From the NCBI GenBank assembly GCA_016784705.1, contig JADHUD010000018.1:1-17528 (forward strand): a DNA stretch of 17,528 nt. The letters run 5' to 3'. The position numbers and the translations under genes are program-made. This document shows, piece by piece, positions 15,420-17,528 of the stretch. This DNA comes from Spirochaetia bacterium. Its GTDB lineage: Bacteria; Spirochaetota; Spirochaetia; JABMQR01. The notes under the pieces were generated by a model. That model made no database searches. It had not been told where the DNA came from and was given only the letters and a program-made list of their open reading frames with translations. Every line of letters starts with the position of its first letter. Positions within the stretch are counted from its first letter, which is position 1.

Positions 15420-16439
15420 TTAATAGGTTCCTTTCATTGCTGCAAGCCAACTATTCCGTGCTTCCTGCAATACTTTCTCATTTGCCGGGAAATATCCGAC
15501 ATCAACGATTTCCTCATTTACATAAGCCAGATAGAAAGCAAGAAAAGCTGCTACTTGTGGTTTGCTGCGCATAATTTCTGCATCTGAATACATAAAGAGA
15601 GGCCGTGCCAGAGGATAAGAAGCGTTGTCTACATTTTCCTGTGAAGCCTCAATTCCATCAATTTTTAAAATATTCAGTGCATCTTTGTTCTCATAATAGT
15701 AGGCATATCCGAAATATCCGATAGCATATGGGCTTCCTTCTATACCCTGAACAAGAATGTTATCGTCTTCAGAGAGCTGAAGATTGTTTGCAGACAGAAT
15801 GGGTTCGGCATCTTTATCAAAAACTTCTTCAACAAAGTAGTCGAAAGTTCCGGAGTCAGTTCCAGGAGAGAATCGGAGAATGGGTTCATCGGGCCACTCT
15901 GACCGCACTTCTTTCCAAGTCTCTGCATAAGAAAAAATAAAGGCAAGTTCTTCCAGAGTTGCTTCCTGAATAAAGGTGTTTTTCTTACTGACCGTAACCG
16001 CAAGGGCATCTGTTCCTACACGGAACTCTATAGGATCAAGTCCAATCTCTGCTGCCTGTACACGCTCTTTGTCCTTTATTGACCGGCTTGCATTTGCGAT
16101 ATCCGTTTCTCCGGTAACAGTAAACCGTTCAAATCCGGCTCCGGAACCGATACTGTCTATGGTAATGTTATATTCATAACCTTCGTCCTTAAACCGCTCT
16201 GCCATTCTTTCTGAGAGCGGAAATACGGTTGAGCTTCCAGCTGTTACAATATTTCCGGTGACATTAAGCGGGTTTACTTCGGGAAGTCCATGTACAGTTG
16301 AATCCAGAATCCATTCAAATCCTGTTGTACTTGATTCAGCCGGAGCTGAAGTCTTTGACGCCTCTTCTTTTGACCCTCCTGCAAAGATCAATGATGCCGA
16401 AACAAGTACCAGTACCAATGTTAGAAATAGTTTTTTCAT
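15420..16439 (-). CDS. pstS: Phosphate-binding protein PstS
   Basis: The periplasmic phosphate receptor of the Pst importer, 339 residues. The signal peptide is MKKLFLTLVLVLVSASLIFAG, with a mature start GGSKEEASK and no lipobox Cys. The phosphate-contacting loops are clear: TAGSSTVFPLSE, DSIGSGAGFERF, DIANASRSI and FSPGTDSGTFDYF. YAIGYFGYAYYYE and ARPLFMY follow as in the PstS/SphX family. AGGAG lies 7 bases before the ATG. It heads the pst-pho operon, with a Pho-box-like array 82-110 bp upstream. Confidence 0.96.
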   Translation of the reverse strand: MKKLFLTLVLVLVSASLIFAGGSKEEASKTSAPAESSTTGFEWILDSTVHGLPEVNPLNVTGNIVTAGSSTVFPLSERMAERFKDEGYEYNITIDSIGSGAGFERFTVTGETDIANASRSIKDKERVQAAEIGLDPIEFRVGTDALAVTVSKKNTFIQEATLEELAFIFSYAETWKEVRSEWPDEPILRFSPGTDSGTFDYFVEEVFDKDAEPILSANNLQLSEDDNILVQGIEGSPYAIGYFGYAYYYENKDALNILKIDGIEASQENVDNASYPLARPLFMYSDAEIMRSKPQVAAFLAFYLAYVNEEIVDVGYFPANEKVLQEARNSWLAAMKGTY

Positions 16440-16520
16440 TTTCTTCTCCTATAAAAAAGTAATCGTTGAGCTCTATTTTCTGCTCATTTGATTTTTTATG
16501 ACTTCAATATCAAGAAGAAT

Positions 16521-16549
16521 TGTTAAAATTGTGTTAATTGATTGTTAAA
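16521..16549 (-). promoter_or_regulatory. Pho box: three TTAACA repeats at 11-bp spacing upstream of pstS
   Basis: On the minus strand, TTAACA occurs at 16548-16543, 16537-16532 and 16526-16521, with starts exactly 11 bp apart, so all lie on one face of the helix. PhoP of Bacillus binds TTAACA-like hexamers at this spacing, and the E. coli Pho box also has an 11-bp period. GATATT about 9 bp downstream could serve as the -10. Two more TTTAACA copies in opposite orientations occur at 16578-16584 and 16596-16602. Confidence 0.75.
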
Positions 16550-16614
16550 GTTGGGTTTATTTCATATTTTAAAACATTTTAACAAATTTTAAGTATGTTA
16601 AAGATAGTGTGATT

Positions 16615-17319
16615 TTACCCAATAGTAAATATTTCAGTATCAAAATCGTGGAAATCAGTAATTCGACAGCAAACAGGATACCTGCTGATCCACCCTTCCT
16701 GCAAGGCCGGGTCCTCTCCGGCAAGAACAATACAGCCCGCCCCGGCCCGATATGCTGATTCAGTACCAGTTATAGAATCTTCAACAATAACAAGATCCTG
16801 TGCAGCAATACCCAGTCGTTTTGCAGCCAGAAGGTAGATATCCGGTGCTGGTTTGTTATCAATACGGCCGTCATCATAGATTATGTGATTTTTATCAAAC
16901 CAGCGGTCAAGCTTAAACTGGTCAATGAAAAATTCTACATTGAGAAGAGCTGATGCAGTAGCAATTGCTCTTGGGATGGATTTTTCAGTAAGTTCATCAA
17001 GAATTTGAATAAGACCGGGAGCGAGAACGAATTTCTTCGTATCTTCAAGACACATTCTCCGATAGATTGTCTCTTTCTCATCATGCAGTTCATCCAACTT
17101 GGCATCATCTATTTTAATTCCCAGCAGCATCTCTAAAGATTTTGCAGAGGTTTTTCCGATAAAATCTGTGAGATAATCTTCACGGGTCATCCTACACCCG
17201 TGTCGGGATGAGAATTCAATCCATGCACGAATGTGAAACTCATTGTCCCAGAACATTGTTCCGTTAAAATCGAAAATTACGCCCTTATATTTTTTTCCTG
17301 CAGCTGTATTACGTTCCAT
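16615..17319 (-). CDS. HAD-superfamily hydrolase, beta-phosphoglucomutase-like, with altered motif I
   Basis: A 234-residue haloacid dehalogenase-type protein of the subfamily with a helical cap. Motif I is VIFDFNGTMFWD with nucleophile D17; motif II is the T in AIATAS; motif III is the Lys in DNKPAPDIY; motif IV is VIVEDSITGTESAYRAGAGCIVL. The second motif I acid, normally Asp and acting as general acid/base, is Asn (N19). This makes ordinary mutase or phosphatase chemistry uncertain, although DFNGT variants occur in the superfamily. The substrate is unknown. No good ribosome binding site precedes ATG 17319, and no other start fits. It runs in the same direction as pstS, 175 bp upstream of it, with the Pho box between, so it is probably a separate unit. 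Confidence 0.88.
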   Translation of the reverse strand: MERNTAAGKKYKGVIFDFNGTMFWDNEFHIRAWIEFSSRHGCRMTREDYLTDFIGKTSAKSLEMLLGIKIDDAKLDELHDEKETIYRRMCLEDTKKFVLAPGLIQILDELTEKSIPRAIATASALLNVEFFIDQFKLDRWFDKNHIIYDDGRIDNKPAPDIYLLAAKRLGIAAQDLVIVEDSITGTESAYRAGAGCIVLAGEDPALQEGWISRYPVCCRITDFHDFDTEIFTIG

Positions 17320-17528
17320 GCCAATGACTATACAACATAAAAAAGTTTATGTGAAAGGGGTTTTAGGGGTTGTGGGAAAGGATTCAGATTCCTTTTACAT
17401 TGGAGCAGCCGCCGTTTATTATCACGGTTTGGGCGGAGACGCTGCGTGCTTGAAATCACTTCGTAATCTACCAAAAAGAACCTGCATAGTTTGCGGTAAT
17501 TATTTTATCTTTTGTGAGAAGATCTGAT
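17320..17528. other. Unassigned region at the right edge
   Basis: No gene is recognised. A plus-strand frame of about 69 codons from 17318 overlaps the start of the HAD gene, has no ribosome binding site and resembles nothing I know. The DNA includes a 6-bp-arm hairpin near 17377-17395 and a GC-rich pair of arms at 17405-17413 and 17432-17445 that stands out from its AT-rich surroundings. Confidence 0.4.

Noticed and set aside
17243..17527. Plus-strand open frame of 94 codons at the right edge
   Set aside because: Its first part is antisense to the HAD start, there is no ribosome binding site, and the sequence resembles no family I know; too weak to call a gene.

Overview
The window looks like a spirochaete chromosome, probably a free-living Spirochaeta/Sediminispirochaeta-type species. 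This is an inference from style, not a marker gene. Two binding proteins have leader peptides ending in the spirochaete-like pattern FAG-G/A followed by acidic residues, one enzyme is a lipoprotein with a loose lipobox, and the coding DNA has moderate GC with AT-rich spacers.

Layout from left to right. (1) Minus-strand gene for a YyaL/DUF255 thioredoxin-fold protein (127-2172). (2) A complete ISKra4-family insertion sequence (2454-4274) with perfect 14-bp inverted ends starting GGG and an intact 9-bp target duplication. It carries two minus-strand ORFs that can be joined by a shift at a run of ten A. (3) A plus-strand transport unit: a promoter, a perfect 28-bp palindrome and a long leader, then two UgpA/UgpE-like permeases, a UgpB-like binding protein, a strong terminator, and a glycerophosphodiesterase lipoprotein (4291-9004). 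(4) A convergent minus-strand operon, read right to left as pstS-pstC-pstA-pstB-phoU-phoB-phoR (16439 down to 9053). (5) A minus-strand HAD phosphatase/mutase-like gene (16615-17319) and about 200 bp with no assigned function.

Regions 3 and 4 form a phosphorus-acquisition locus. The lipoprotein can release glycerol 3-phosphate from glycerophosphodiesters outside the inner membrane. The Ugp-like importer can take up glycerol 3-phosphate or the diesters, using an ATPase that is not encoded here. PstSCAB imports free phosphate, and PhoU-PhoB-PhoR senses and controls this. Upstream of pstS are three exact TTAACA hexamers spaced exactly 11 bp apart, the arrangement expected of a PhoB/PhoP box.

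The most notable non-coding signals are that Pho-box array, the 28-bp palindrome just downstream of the -10 of the ugp-like operon, the IS insertion 16 bp upstream of that promoter's -35, and the poly-A frameshift candidate in the IS. I found no RNA gene, CRISPR array or clearly novel multi-gene system.
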